Assembly: GCF_023721835.1 (NCBI RefSeq)
Contig: NZ_JAMKFE010000003.1
Coordinates: forward strand, 372,001 to 436,000
Source of the DNA: Caldimonas mangrovi
GTDB taxonomy: Bacteria > Pseudomonadota > Gammaproteobacteria > Burkholderiales > Burkholderiaceae_C
Direction: 5' to 3'
DNA: 64,000 nt
Below the pieces are notes generated by a model that was given only the letters and a program-made list of their open reading frames with translations, had not been told where the DNA came from and searched no databases. How positions within the stretch are numbered: the first letter of the stretch is position 1; each line of letters opens with the position of its first letter. Shown piece by piece: positions 52,389 through 60,884 of the stretch. The translations under genes were made by a program, and so were the position numbers.

Positions 52389-53437
52389 TGCACGATGCGT
52401 ATTCGTGGCGCACGATGATGGCTGCCTGCGCGATGTGGGCCGCCGGAGCGGTTCAAGCGGTGACCGCGGTGCCGTACTACACGCCGGCGCATTTTGCCGA
52501 AGGCCTGTACGCGCACTGGTACGTGCCGCGCTCGGCTGAACTGGCCCAGCGCAGCGGGGAGATGCAGCGGGCCGTGCAGCAGTGGTGCGAAGCGGCGCCT
52601 GCCACCGAGCGCCCGGCACGTGCCGCCGCGCGCACCGCCTGGCAGGCGGCGGCGCAGGCCTGGGACCGCTTGTCGGCCGTGGCCGTCGGCCCGCTCGTGC
52701 AGCGTCGCTCCGCGCGGCAGATCGACTTCCACCCGACGCGGCCCAAGCTCATCGAGCGCGGCATTGCCGCCGCACCGGCGGACGCGAAGGACATGGAGCG
52801 CGTCGGCACGCCGGGCAAAGGCTTTCCGGCACTGGAGTGGCTGCTGTGGCGCGAGCAGGTGGCCGCTCGCACGCCAGCTTGCCGCTACGCCGTGCAGGTC
52901 GCTGCCGAGATCGACCGCGAAGCGGTGGCGCTGCGCGATGCCTTCGCCGAAGCGGCGCAGCGCGGCTGGGAAGACGAGCAGGCGTCGCAGGTCATGGCGG
53001 AGGCCGTGAATCAGTGGGTGGGCGCCGTTGAACGGCTGCGCTGGGCCGACATCGGCCGCCCAGCCGCGAGCGCACACGGCCATGCGCCGGAATTTCCCCG
53101 GGCTGCGAGCGGCAGCAGCGGTGCGGCGTGGACCGCACGCTGGGCCGGCATCGAGGCGTTGACGGTGCAGGGCACCGAGGCGCCGCCCGCGCCCGGCAAA
53201 GGGCTGGTGCCGGTCGAGACCTATCTGCGCGGCCGGGGTCTCAACCCGCTGGCCGACCGGCTGCGTGCCTCGGTGCAGGGTGTGAAGGCCCCGTTGCAGG
53301 CGTTGGTGCAGTCGGCGGCGCCCGCTCAGGTGCCGGCGGCGACAGCCGCGCTCGGCGAGCTCAAGCGGGTGGCCGAAGGCGACGTGGCGGCCGCATTGAA
53401 CGTGAACATCGGCTTTTCGGATGCGGACGGCGATTGA
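52388..53437 (+). CDS. second imelysin-like (M75 family) protein
   Basis: A 349-aa exported protein more divergent than the first imelysin. Signal: MHDAYSWRTMMAACAMWAAGAVQA. The central part (LQRRSARQIDFHPTRPKLIE) and GFPALEWLLWRE, in the place where the first copy has GWHAIEFLLWG, show the same fold, but the GxHxxE histidine is replaced here (G-F-P-A-L-E). The ATG overlaps the previous stop (TGATG), so it is coupled to the diheme gene. Its 3' end overlaps the DUF1513 gene by 17 bp. It could form a pair with the first imelysin. Confidence 0.84.
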   Translation: MHDAYSWRTMMAACAMWAAGAVQAVTAVPYYTPAHFAEGLYAHWYVPRSAELAQRSGEMQRAVQQWCEAAPATERPARAAARTAWQAAAQAWDRLSAVAVGPLVQRRSARQIDFHPTRPKLIERGIAAAPADAKDMERVGTPGKGFPALEWLLWREQVAARTPACRYAVQVAAEIDREAVALRDAFAEAAQRGWEDEQASQVMAEAVNQWVGAVERLRWADIGRPAASAHGHAPEFPRAASGSSGAAWTARWAGIEALTVQGTEAPPAPGKGLVPVETYLRGRGLNPLADRLRASVQGVKAPLQALVQSAAPAQVPAATAALGELKRVAEGDVAAALNVNIGFSDADGD

Positions 53438-54500
53438 TCTGCATTGGAATCGTCGCCACTGGCTGGCGGCCGTGGCCGCTGCCGCGCTCGGCGCGCGTGC
53501 GCCGCTGCTGGCAGCCAGGCCGAGCGGCGGCCGCTTTGCCGCTGCCTGGCAGGCCGCAGCCGGCTACCAGGTCGGCGTGCTCGAAGCGAACGAGCGGGCG
53601 TTGTCGATCCGGTCGGCGGTCGACGTCCCGACCCGCGCACACGCGCTGGCCGCCGAACCCGACGGCACGCTGCTCACGGTCGCACGCCGGCCGGGCGACT
53701 GGTTGCTGCGCTGGCGTCCCGACGGCAGCCTGCTGCAGTGGGCATGGATCGAGCCGGACCGCGCCTTCAACGGCCACGCGTTGGTCAGCGCCGACGGCAA
53801 ACGGCTCTACACCACCGAAGCCGACCTGGACAGCGGCGACGGCCTGGTCGGCGTGCGCGACCGCGCCACGCTGCGCAAGCTGGCCGAGTGGCCGACCCAC
53901 GGTGCCGACCCGCATGCGCTGCTGCTCGACGCCAGCGGCGACCTGATGGTCGCCAACGGCGGCATCCGCACCCGGCCCGAAACCGGACGCGCCAAGCTCG
54001 ACCTCGATCGCATGGATGCATCGGTGGTCCGGCTCGACGCCGGCGACGGCCGGCTGCGCGGACAGTGGCGCATCGACGACGCGCGGCTGAGCCTGCGGCA
54101 TCTCGCCTGGTCGGGCCGCACCTTGGCCATCGCGATGCAGGCGGAGCATTCCGATCCGGCTGCCAAGGCCGCTGCGCCGGTCCTCGCGCTGTGGGATGGG
54201 CGCTCGATACGCGCGGCGCAAGCGGCGGATGTCCCGCTGCTCGGCTATGGCGGCGACGTCGCGTGCGCCGGGCGTGCGGTGGCCGTCAGTTGCCCGCGCG
54301 CCGATGGCGTCGCCGTCTGGCACGCCGACGGCCGCTGGCACCGGCGCGTCCCGCTCGACGAGGCCTGTGCCTTGGCAGCCGACGTCGCCGGCGGCTGGTG
54401 GGCCGGCGGCGCGTCGTTGGCCATGGACGCGCCGAACGGCGTGCAGCGCGCCACGCCTGCCGGCATTCGGCTCGACAACCACTGGTTGCGGCTGGGTTGA
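53421..54500 (+). CDS. DUF1513 domain beta-propeller-like exported protein
   Basis: A 359-aa protein. The N-terminus RRHWLAAVAAAALGARAPLLA has a twin-arginine-like pair before a hydrophobic stretch, so Tat export is possible. The body has short WD/YncE-like strands (LYTTEADLDSGDGLVGVRDR, HALLLDASGDLMVANGG). It matches the DUF1513 family, which is found as the last gene of imelysin/diheme/imelysin operons. Role unknown; a scaffold or iron-handling partner is an inference from gene order. It overlaps the preceding gene by 17 bp. Confidence 0.83.
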   Translation: MRTAIDLHWNRRHWLAAVAAAALGARAPLLAARPSGGRFAAAWQAAAGYQVGVLEANERALSIRSAVDVPTRAHALAAEPDGTLLTVARRPGDWLLRWRPDGSLLQWAWIEPDRAFNGHALVSADGKRLYTTEADLDSGDGLVGVRDRATLRKLAEWPTHGADPHALLLDASGDLMVANGGIRTRPETGRAKLDLDRMDASVVRLDAGDGRLRGQWRIDDARLSLRHLAWSGRTLAIAMQAEHSDPAAKAAAPVLALWDGRSIRAAQAADVPLLGYGGDVACAGRAVAVSCPRADGVAVWHADGRWHRRVPLDEACALAADVAGGWWAGGASLAMDAPNGVQRATPAGIRLDNHWLRLG

Positions 54501-54542
54501 GCCAGCGAGCGCGGGACGGCGCTGTTTGAGACAATCCGACCC

Positions 54543-55823
54543 ATGACTGCCACCGACATCCAGGCCTACATGGCTCACGTGGGCACTGCGGCGCGCGCCG
54601 CGGCCAGCCGCATGGCCGCCGCCTCCACCGCCTCGAAGAACGACACGCTGCTGCGCCTGGCGGCGCTGATCCGGGCGCAGGCCGAGCCGCTGCAGGCCGA
54701 GAACGCCAAGGACGTCGCCGCGGCCGAGCGCAACGGCCTCGCCGCGCCGATGGTCGACCGGCTGCGCATCACGCCCAAGGTCGTCGAGCAGATGGCTCAG
54801 AACTGCGAGCAGGTCGCGGCGCTGCCCGACCCGGTCGGCGAGATGACCCACCTGCGCCGCCGGCCGACCGGCATCACGGTGGGCCAGATGCGCGTGCCGA
54901 TCGGCGTGTTCGGCATGATCTACGAGAGCCGGCCGAACGTGACCGTCGAAGCGTCGGCGCTGGGCATCAAGAGCGGCAACGCCTGCGTGCTACGCGGCGG
55001 CTCCGAGGCGATCCACTCCAACCTCGCGCTCGCGAGGCTGGTGCAGCAGGCGCTGCGATCCACCGGGCTGCCGTCCGAAGGCGTACAACTGGTCGAGACC
55101 ACCGACCGCGAAGCCGTCGGCCGGCTGATCGCGATGCCCGAATACGTCGACGTGATCATCCCGCGCGGCGGCAAGTCGCTGATCGAGCGCATCAGCCGCG
55201 AGGCCACCGTGCCGGTCATCAAGCACCTGGACGGCAACTGCCACGTCTATGTCGACGAAACGGTCGATCTCGACCTCGCCGTCAGCGTGACCGACAACGC
55301 CAAGACGCAGAAGTACAGCCCGTGCAACGCGGCCGAGTCGCTGCTGGTGCATCGCGGCGCCGCGGCCGCCTTCCTGCCGCGCATCGGCGCGATCTTCGCT
55401 GCCAAGGGCGTCGAGATGCGCTGCGATGCGGCCTCGAAGACGTTGCTGCAGGCGGTCGACAGCGCGAAGATCGTCGACGCGGCCGAGCAGGACTGGTACG
55501 AGGAATACCTGGCACCCGTCATCAGCATCAAGCTCGTGGACAGCCTCGACGAAGCCATCGAGCACATCAACCGCTACGGCTCGCACCACACCGACGCGAT
55601 CCTGACCAACCACCACCCGAACGCGATGCGCTTCCTGCGCGAGGTCGATTCGGCCAGTGTGATGGTCAATGCGTCGACGCGTTTCGCCGACGGCTTCGAA
55701 TACGGCCTGGGCGCCGAGATCGGCATCTCCACCGACAAGTTCCACGCTCGCGGCCCGGTCGGCCTCGAAGGCCTCACGTCGATGAAATACGTCGTGCTGG
55801 GCCAGGGCGAAATCCGGACGTGA
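54543..55823 (+). CDS. proA: gamma-glutamyl phosphate reductase
   Basis: A 426-aa cytosolic aldehyde-dehydrogenase-fold enzyme of proline synthesis that reduces glutamate-5-phosphate to the semialdehyde. Landmarks are [27 protein letters not shown] and the catalytic cysteine in [14 protein letters not shown] near residue 261. Standard length. Upstream, GACAAT at 54530-54535 sits only 8 bp before the ATG, so a promoter there would give an almost leaderless message. The queC gene follows after 2 bp. The proB partner is not in the window. Confidence 0.96.
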   Translation: MTATDIQAYMAHVGTAARAAASRMAAASTASKNDTLLRLAALIRAQAEPLQAENAKDVAAAERNGLAAPMVDRLRITPKVVEQMAQNCEQVAALPDPVGEMTHLRRRPTGITVGQMRVPIGVFGMIYESRPNVTVEASALGIKSGNACVLRGGSEAIHSNLALARLVQQALRSTGLPSEGVQLVETTDREAVGRLIAMPEYVDVIIPRGGKSLIERISREATVPVIKHLDGNCHVYVDETVDLDLAVSVTDNAKTQKYSPCNAAESLLVHRGAAAAFLPRIGAIFAAKGVEMRCDAASKTLLQAVDSAKIVDAAEQDWYEEYLAPVISIKLVDSLDEAIEHINRYGSHHTDAILTNHHPNAMRFLREVDSASVMVNASTRFADGFEYGLGAEIGISTDKFHARGPVGLEGLTSMKYVVLGQGEIRT

Positions 55824-55825
55824 CC

Positions 55826-56527
55826 ATGCACGATCCGCGCACCGCGCTCGTGCTGTTCTCGGGCGGGCAGGATTCGACCGTTTGCCTCGCCTGGGCGCTG
55901 GACCGCTATGCGCGCGTCGAGACCATCGGCTTCGACTACGGCCAGCGCCATCGTGTCGAGCTGGAATGTCGCCCCCGGGTCCTGGCCGAGGTGCGGCATG
56001 CCTTTCCGGCGTGGGCCGAGAAACTCGGCGCCGACCACCTGCTCGACCTTGCCTTGCTCGGCCAGATCTCCGACACCGCCCTCACGTCGGCACGCGCGAT
56101 CGAGATGGCCGGCAACGGTCTGCCCACCACCTTCGTGCCGGGGCGCAACCTGCTGTTCCTGAGCTTCGCCGCGACGGTGGCCTACCGCCGCAGCGCCGGC
56201 GTGCTGGTGGGCGGCATGTGCGAGACCGACTACTCCGGCTACCCCGACTGTCGCGACAACACGCTGAAGGCGCTGCAGGTCGCGTTGAGCCTGGGGCTGG
56301 ACCAGCCGCTCGTCATCGAGACGCCGTTGATGTGGCGCGACAAGGCGCAGACCTGGGCGCTGTCGAACGAACTGGGCGGCGGCACGCTGAACGACCTGAT
56401 CGTCGAGCACACCCACACCTGCTATCTCGGCGACCGGTCGCAACGCCACCCCTGGGGCTATGGCTGCGGCCAGTGCCCGGCGTGCGACTTGCGGCGGCGC
56501 GGCTACGAAATCTACAACGCGGGCTGA
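55826..56527 (+). CDS. queC: 7-cyano-7-deazaguanine synthase
   Basis: A 233-aa cytosolic enzyme of queuosine and 7-deazaguanine synthesis that makes preQ0 from CDG with ATP and ammonia. The PP-loop [14 protein letters not shown] is at residues 12-25, GRNLLFLS follows, and the C-terminal zinc cysteines are in CYLGD...[11 protein letters not shown]. The ATG at 55826 is 2 bp after the proA stop. No preQ1 riboswitch was seen, and other queuosine genes are not nearby. Confidence 0.95.
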   Translation: MHDPRTALVLFSGGQDSTVCLAWALDRYARVETIGFDYGQRHRVELECRPRVLAEVRHAFPAWAEKLGADHLLDLALLGQISDTALTSARAIEMAGNGLPTTFVPGRNLLFLSFAATVAYRRSAGVLVGGMCETDYSGYPDCRDNTLKALQVALSLGLDQPLVIETPLMWRDKAQTWALSNELGGGTLNDLIVEHTHTCYLGDRSQRHPWGYGCGQCPACDLRRRGYEIYNAG

Positions 56528-56613
56528 GCCGCCCGATGGGGCGGCTTTGATCCCGGCTGCGGCTGTCGTAGAGTCGCGGGATAACGTCCATGCTGAGGAA
56601 GGAGAGCGGGTTC

Positions 56614-57207
56614 ATGAGCACCACACAGATCGTCACCCTGGCCGTCATCGCCGTGCTGCTGTTCTGGGCGGTCGGCGCCTACAACCGACTGGTGCGGCTG
56701 CGCAATACCATCGGCAATGCCTTCGCGCAGATCGACGTGCAGCTGAAGCGGCGCTACGACCTGATCCCCAACCTGGTCGAGACAGCCAAGAAATACGTCA
56801 CGCACGAGCGCGAGACGCTCGAAGCGGTGATCGCCGCACGTAACCAGGCCAGCACGGCGGCCGACCACGTGCGGGCCAGGCCGACCGACGCCGGTGCCAT
56901 CGGCGCGCTGGCGATGGCCGAGCAGGCGCTCGGCGGCACGCTGGGACGGCTGATGGCCGTGGTCGAGAACTACCCCGAGCTGAAAGCCGACGAGACCCTG
57001 CGCGAGCTGTCCGAAGAGCTGACCAGCACCGAGAACAAGGTGGCCTTCGCGCGGCAGGCCTTCAACGACTCCGCGCTCGACTACAACAACGCGGCGCAGC
57101 AGTTCCCCACCAGCATCGTTGCCAGTGTGTTCGGCTTCAAGGAGGCGGGCATGCTGCAGTCGACCACGCAGGACGTCGAACGCCAGGCCGTGCGCGTGCA
57201 GTTTTGA
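56614..57207 (+). CDS. LemA family protein
   Basis: A 197-aa protein with one N-terminal membrane helix (IVTLAVIAVLLFWAVGAYN) and a helical domain with the LemA signature: QIDVQLKRRYDLIPNLVETA, later LSEELTSTENKVAFARQAFNDS and YN. Function is not established; it is often next to a membrane metalloprotease, as here. AAGGAG lies 9 nt before the ATG at 56614, while an earlier in-frame ATG at 56590 lacks this. It is 29 bp before the M48 gene, in the same operon. Confidence 0.92.
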   Translation: MSTTQIVTLAVIAVLLFWAVGAYNRLVRLRNTIGNAFAQIDVQLKRRYDLIPNLVETAKKYVTHERETLEAVIAARNQASTAADHVRARPTDAGAIGALAMAEQALGGTLGRLMAVVENYPELKADETLRELSEELTSTENKVAFARQAFNDSALDYNNAAQQFPTSIVASVFGFKEAGMLQSTTQDVERQAVRVQF

Positions 57208-57236
57208 CGCCCGGGCCGGCCGTCCGCTGACCCGCC

Positions 57237-59159
57237 ATGGCGATGCGCTTTCGCGATCATCAGGACGCCGCACGCACGGCCACGCGGCGCCTGCTGCTGC
57301 TGTTCGTCGGCGTGCTGTTGCTGCTGGTGCTGGCGGTCAACGGCGTGCTGGCGCTGATCTACCGGCTCAGCTTCCCCTGGACGATCGACTACCCGAATCT
57401 CTTCTTCGAGACCAACACCGCGCTGGTGCTGCTGTTCGTGCTTGGCGGCAGCTGGTTCGAGATGCTGCGGCTGCGCGAAGGCGGCGTGCACGTGGCCCGG
57501 CTCGCGGGCGGGCGCGGCATTTGCGAGCCGCACGGCAAGCCGCAGGACCTGTACGAGAAGCGGCTGGTCAATATCGTCGACGAGGTCGCCATTGCCTGCA
57601 ACGTGAAGCCGCCGCAGGTGTTCGTGCTGCCGCGCGAGGACGCCATCAATGCCTTCGCGGCCGGGTGGGATCTCGACGATGCGGTGGTGGCGGTCACGCG
57701 TGGCGCATTGGAAAAACTCACGCGCGATGAACTGCAAGGGGTCGTGGCGCACGAGTTCAGCCACTTGGTGCACGGTGACACCCGCCTCAACATGCGGTTG
57801 ATCGGCCTGGTGTGGGGCCTGCAGATGCTCTACAACTTCGGCCACTCGCTCGTCGAGCCCGACGAGGATGGCCGCCACCACCCCGGCTTCCTGTTCGGTC
57901 TCGGGCTGATGGCGGTGGGCTCGCTCGGCTGGATCGCCGGGCGGCTGCTGAAGGCGGCGGTGTCGCGCCAGCGCGAGTTCCTCGCCGACGCGTCGGCCGT
58001 CAAGTTCACCCGCAGCATGACGGGCATCGGCGGCGCCCTGCGCAAGATCGCCGACCAGGCGTGGCGGCGGCAGGACGCCTGGCACAACGCGCATGCCGAA
58101 AGCCTGTCGCACCTGTTTTTCGTCTCGCGACTGCGCTGGGCCCGGTTTGCGACACACCCTCCGCTGGGCGAGCGCATTCAGCGCATCTACGGCCATACGA
58201 TGGGGCCGCTGCCGGCACGTGCGCTGCCGGCCGAAGACGACGACTCGCCCGATACCGAGCCGATGGGTGGCGCGATGGCCTTCGCCTCCGGCGTGCCGGG
58301 CGGGCCGAGCGCGGCGATGACGCCCGACGCCGAAGCTTTGCGCCACGACGCGCTGCAGCAGCCGGCGCTCGACGGGCCGGCTGCCCGCGAGCGCGAAGCC
58401 ATCGCACGCATCCGGCGCTGGCAGGGCCCGGGCGAGCGCAAGGCGGCGGTGCTGGCGCTGCTGATGTCCCCCGCCAACCCGCGCGAGCAGAAGGCCTGGG
58501 AAACGGAAACCGACGGCATCGTCGTGGCCAACGCGGTGCGGGCGGACGTGGCCGACCTGACGCACGCGGCGCGCTTGCCGGTGCTCGAACTGCTGTGGCG
58601 GCGCACGGCCCGCACGCCCATGCCGGAGCGCCGATCGATGGTCGAAGCCGCTCGCCGCATGATGGGCGCCGATGGTCACGTCAGCCCGCTCGACCGGCTG
58701 CTGTGGCTGGCGATGCGCCATGTGCTCAGCGGCACGAAGACCGACCAGCCGGCGGCGACCGGCCGCAACGACATCGGGTCGCTGTCGCAAGAGGTTGCAG
58801 CGCTGACGGCGTTTCTCGCGAGAATCGTCGAGGCCCGCTCCACCGAAGGCCCGCGAGCGGACCAGGAACCGCTGTGGTACCGCGCCGTGATGCGTGCGCT
58901 GCTCGGTGATCGCGCCGTGCCGGCATGGCGCGCGCCCGATGCCAACGCACTGGTCGCGGCGCTGCGAGGGGTGGCGGCGCTGTCGTCGATGCAGCGGCCG
59001 GTGCTGCTGCGCACGTGGGTGGAAGCGGCGCTGCAACTGGCGCCGGACGGGCAACTGGGCCATGGCGCTGCCGATGCGTTCCGGCTCGTCGCGCTGTTGC
59101 TGGATACCCCTAGCCCCAAGGCGCTGGCCGACCAATACATTGAAATCGGCGAACCGTGA
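57237..59159 (+). CDS. M48 family membrane metalloprotease
   Basis: A 640-aa inner-membrane zinc protease. Two N-terminal helices (near residues 19-43 and 60-80) precede the catalytic domain with HEFSH at 172-176, the HExxH zinc motif, followed by another helix near 215-240 and the downstream glutamate in QREFLADASAVK. A long C-terminal domain of more than 300 residues, mostly helical and Arg/Ala-rich, is extra relative to HtpX (about 290 aa). It is paired with lemA, as in many proteobacteria. Substrates unknown; a quality-control role is by analogy to HtpX. Confidence 0.9.
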   Translation: MAMRFRDHQDAARTATRRLLLLFVGVLLLLVLAVNGVLALIYRLSFPWTIDYPNLFFETNTALVLLFVLGGSWFEMLRLREGGVHVARLAGGRGICEPHGKPQDLYEKRLVNIVDEVAIACNVKPPQVFVLPREDAINAFAAGWDLDDAVVAVTRGALEKLTRDELQGVVAHEFSHLVHGDTRLNMRLIGLVWGLQMLYNFGHSLVEPDEDGRHHPGFLFGLGLMAVGSLGWIAGRLLKAAVSRQREFLADASAVKFTRSMTGIGGALRKIADQAWRRQDAWHNAHAESLSHLFFVSRLRWARFATHPPLGERIQRIYGHTMGPLPARALPAEDDDSPDTEPMGGAMAFASGVPGGPSAAMTPDAEALRHDALQQPALDGPAAREREAIARIRRWQGPGERKAAVLALLMSPANPREQKAWETETDGIVVANAVRADVADLTHAARLPVLELLWRRTARTPMPERRSMVEAARRMMGADGHVSPLDRLLWLAMRHVLSGTKTDQPAATGRNDIGSLSQEVAALTAFLARIVEARSTEGPRADQEPLWYRAVMRALLGDRAVPAWRAPDANALVAALRGVAALSSMQRPVLLRTWVEAALQLAPDGQLGHGAADAFRLVALLLDTPSPKALADQYIEIGEP

Positions 59160-59200
59160 CCTGCGTTTCTGGCGGGGCGCGAGAACAAGGAGAACCCACG

Positions 59201-59509
59201 ATGAAAGCTCTACCCGTCATGGCTGCCATGACCATGGCCTGCGGCGCGGTGCACGCCGCCGACGCCCAGGCGCTGTACGTGCGCAGCCTGGCCGCTACCT
59301 GCGCCAACTGCCACGGCACCGACGGCCGCACGGTCGACGGCTCGGCAGTGCCTGCGCTGGCCGGCATGCCGGCGACATATCTCGTCGAGCAGATGAAAGC
59401 GTTCAAGGCAGGCACCCGCCAGGCAACGGTGATGCACCAGATCGCCAAGGGTTACGACGACCGGCAGATCGACCAGATCGCGGCGTACTTCGCCGCCCAG
59501 AAGAAGTGA
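59201..59509 (+). CDS. fccA: cytochrome c subunit of flavocytochrome c sulfide dehydrogenase
   Basis: A 102-aa periplasmic monoheme cytochrome. A signal peptide (about 20 residues, ending VHAAD) is followed by the heme site CANCH (Cys34, Cys37, His38) and a methionine likely to be the sixth ligand in ATVMHQIA. The small size fits a c553/FccA-type subunit. It is 11 bp before the flavoprotein gene, which confirms its role as electron acceptor in sulfide oxidation. A good ribosome site (AAGGAG) precedes the ATG at 59201; an upstream in-frame codon at 59156 would spoil the signal. Confidence 0.85.
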   Translation: MKALPVMAAMTMACGAVHAADAQALYVRSLAATCANCHGTDGRTVDGSAVPALAGMPATYLVEQMKAFKAGTRQATVMHQIAKGYDDRQIDQIAAYFAAQKK

Positions 59510-59520
59510 GGAGGCACCCC

Positions 59521-60792
59521 ATGCAACGACGTTCCCTCCTGCAAGGCGCGGCTGCGCTCGGCGTGCTCGGGCTCGGCGCCTGCGCCACCTCGTCCGCACC
59601 GTCGAAAGCCAAGGTGCTGGTCATCGGCGGCGGCTATGGCGGCGCCACCGCTGCGAAATACGTGCGCCTGCTGTCCGACTACAAGATCGACGTGGTGCTG
59701 GTCGAGCCGCAAAGCGCCTTCGTCTCGTGCCCGGTCTCCAACCTGGTGCTCGGCGGCAGCAAGACCCTGGCCGACATCACGACGCCCTACGACCATCTGC
59801 GCAGGCGCCACGGCATCACCATCGTCAAGGACAGCGTCGCGCGCATCGACCCGGCAAAGAAGGTCGCGGTGCTCGCGTCCGGCGCCAGCATCGGTTACGA
59901 CAAGCTGGTGCTCTCGCCCGGCATCGAGCTGATGTTCGACAGCATCCAGGGCCTGAAGGCAGCCAACGAGTCGGGCCGTATCCTGCAAGCCTGGAAGGCC
60001 GGTCCCGAGACCGTCGCATTGCGCAGGCAACTTGAGGCCATGCCCGACGGCGGCGTCTATGCGCTGACCATCCCCGAGGCACCCTACCGCTGCCCGCCCG
60101 GGCCTTACGAGCGCGCCTGCCAGGTCGCCAGCTACTTCAAGGCCGCCAAGCCGCGCTCCAAGGTGCTGGTGCTCGACGCCAACCAGGACGTCACCTCCAA
60201 GGGGCCGCTGTTCAAGAAGATCTGGGCCGAGCAATACAAGGGCATCGTCGAATACCGTCCGCAGCACAAGGCGGTGGCGGTCGACGAGCAGGCCGGCCTT
60301 GTCAAGTTCGAAATCAACGACGACGTCAAGGCCGACGTGCTCAACGTGCTGCCGACCATGCGTGCCGGCGCCATCGCGGTGCAGACCGGCCTCGCCAACG
60401 CCAACGCGCGCTGGTGCCACGTGAATTACCTGAACTTCGAGTCCACCGCGGCGAAGGACATCCATGTGCTCGGCGACTCGATCCAGATCGCGCCCGGCAT
60501 GCCGAAGTCCGGCCACATGGCGAACTCGCACGCGAAGGTCGCGGCTGCCGCCATCGTTGCCGAGCTGAGCGGCTGGCCCGTGAACCCGGCACCGATGCTG
60601 ACCAACACCTGCTACAGCTTCACCGATGCCAGGAACGTGATCCACGTCGCCAGCGTGCACGAGTACGTTGCGGCCGAAAAAACCTTCAAGGCGGTGGCCG
60701 GCTCGGGCGGCGTCTCGCCGGGGCCGACCGAACTCGAAGGCGTCTACGGCTGGAACTGGGCACAGAACATCTGGGCCGACAGCCTGGGCTGA
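59521..60792 (+). CDS. fccB: flavocytochrome c sulfide dehydrogenase flavoprotein subunit
   Basis: A 423-aa exported FAD protein that oxidises sulfide and passes electrons to the cytochrome subunit. It begins MQRRSLLQGAAALG, a twin-arginine (Tat) signal; the next residues LGLGAC could form a lipobox. The FAD motif VLVIGGGYGGATAAKYV follows. The redox cysteines of the family are in FVSCPVSN and in CPPGPYERAC. Length fits FccB/SoxF. With fccA it forms a short operon closed by a terminator. No other sulfur-oxidation genes are in the window. Confidence 0.9.
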   Translation: MQRRSLLQGAAALGVLGLGACATSSAPSKAKVLVIGGGYGGATAAKYVRLLSDYKIDVVLVEPQSAFVSCPVSNLVLGGSKTLADITTPYDHLRRRHGITIVKDSVARIDPAKKVAVLASGASIGYDKLVLSPGIELMFDSIQGLKAANESGRILQAWKAGPETVALRRQLEAMPDGGVYALTIPEAPYRCPPGPYERACQVASYFKAAKPRSKVLVLDANQDVTSKGPLFKKIWAEQYKGIVEYRPQHKAVAVDEQAGLVKFEINDDVKADVLNVLPTMRAGAIAVQTGLANANARWCHVNYLNFESTAAKDIHVLGDSIQIAPGMPKSGHMANSHAKVAAAAIVAELSGWPVNPAPMLTNTCYSFTDARNVIHVASVHEYVAAEKTFKAVAGSGGVSPGPTELEGVYGWNWAQNIWADSLG

Positions 60793-60812
60793 CGTCCTTC
60801 TCGCCCGTTTGC

Positions 60813-60838
60813 AAGGCCGCTGTCCGCAGCGGCCTTTT
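60813..60838 (+). terminator. rho-independent terminator after fccB
   Basis: A 10-bp perfect stem (AAGGCCGCTG/CAGCGGCCTT) with loop TCCG, followed by TT and CC. It lies 20 bp after the fccB stop codon. Confidence 0.85.
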
Positions 60839-60870
60839 CCGTTTGAAATGGGGCCGTTGCCAAGGTCGCC

Positions 60871-60876
60871 TAGACT
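60871..60876 (+). promoter_or_regulatory. possible -10 element (TAGACT) upstream of rsmB
   Basis: TAGACT ends 8 bp before the GTG start of rsmB. If it is the -10, transcription would start near the start codon and the message would be almost leaderless. Weak call; part of the recurring TAGACT set. Confidence 0.3.
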
Positions 60877-60884
60877 GCCGGCCT

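Noticed and set aside
55824-55825. preQ1 riboswitch before queC
   Set aside because: Only 2 bp separate proA and queC, and nothing upstream of proA resembles a preQ1 aptamer.
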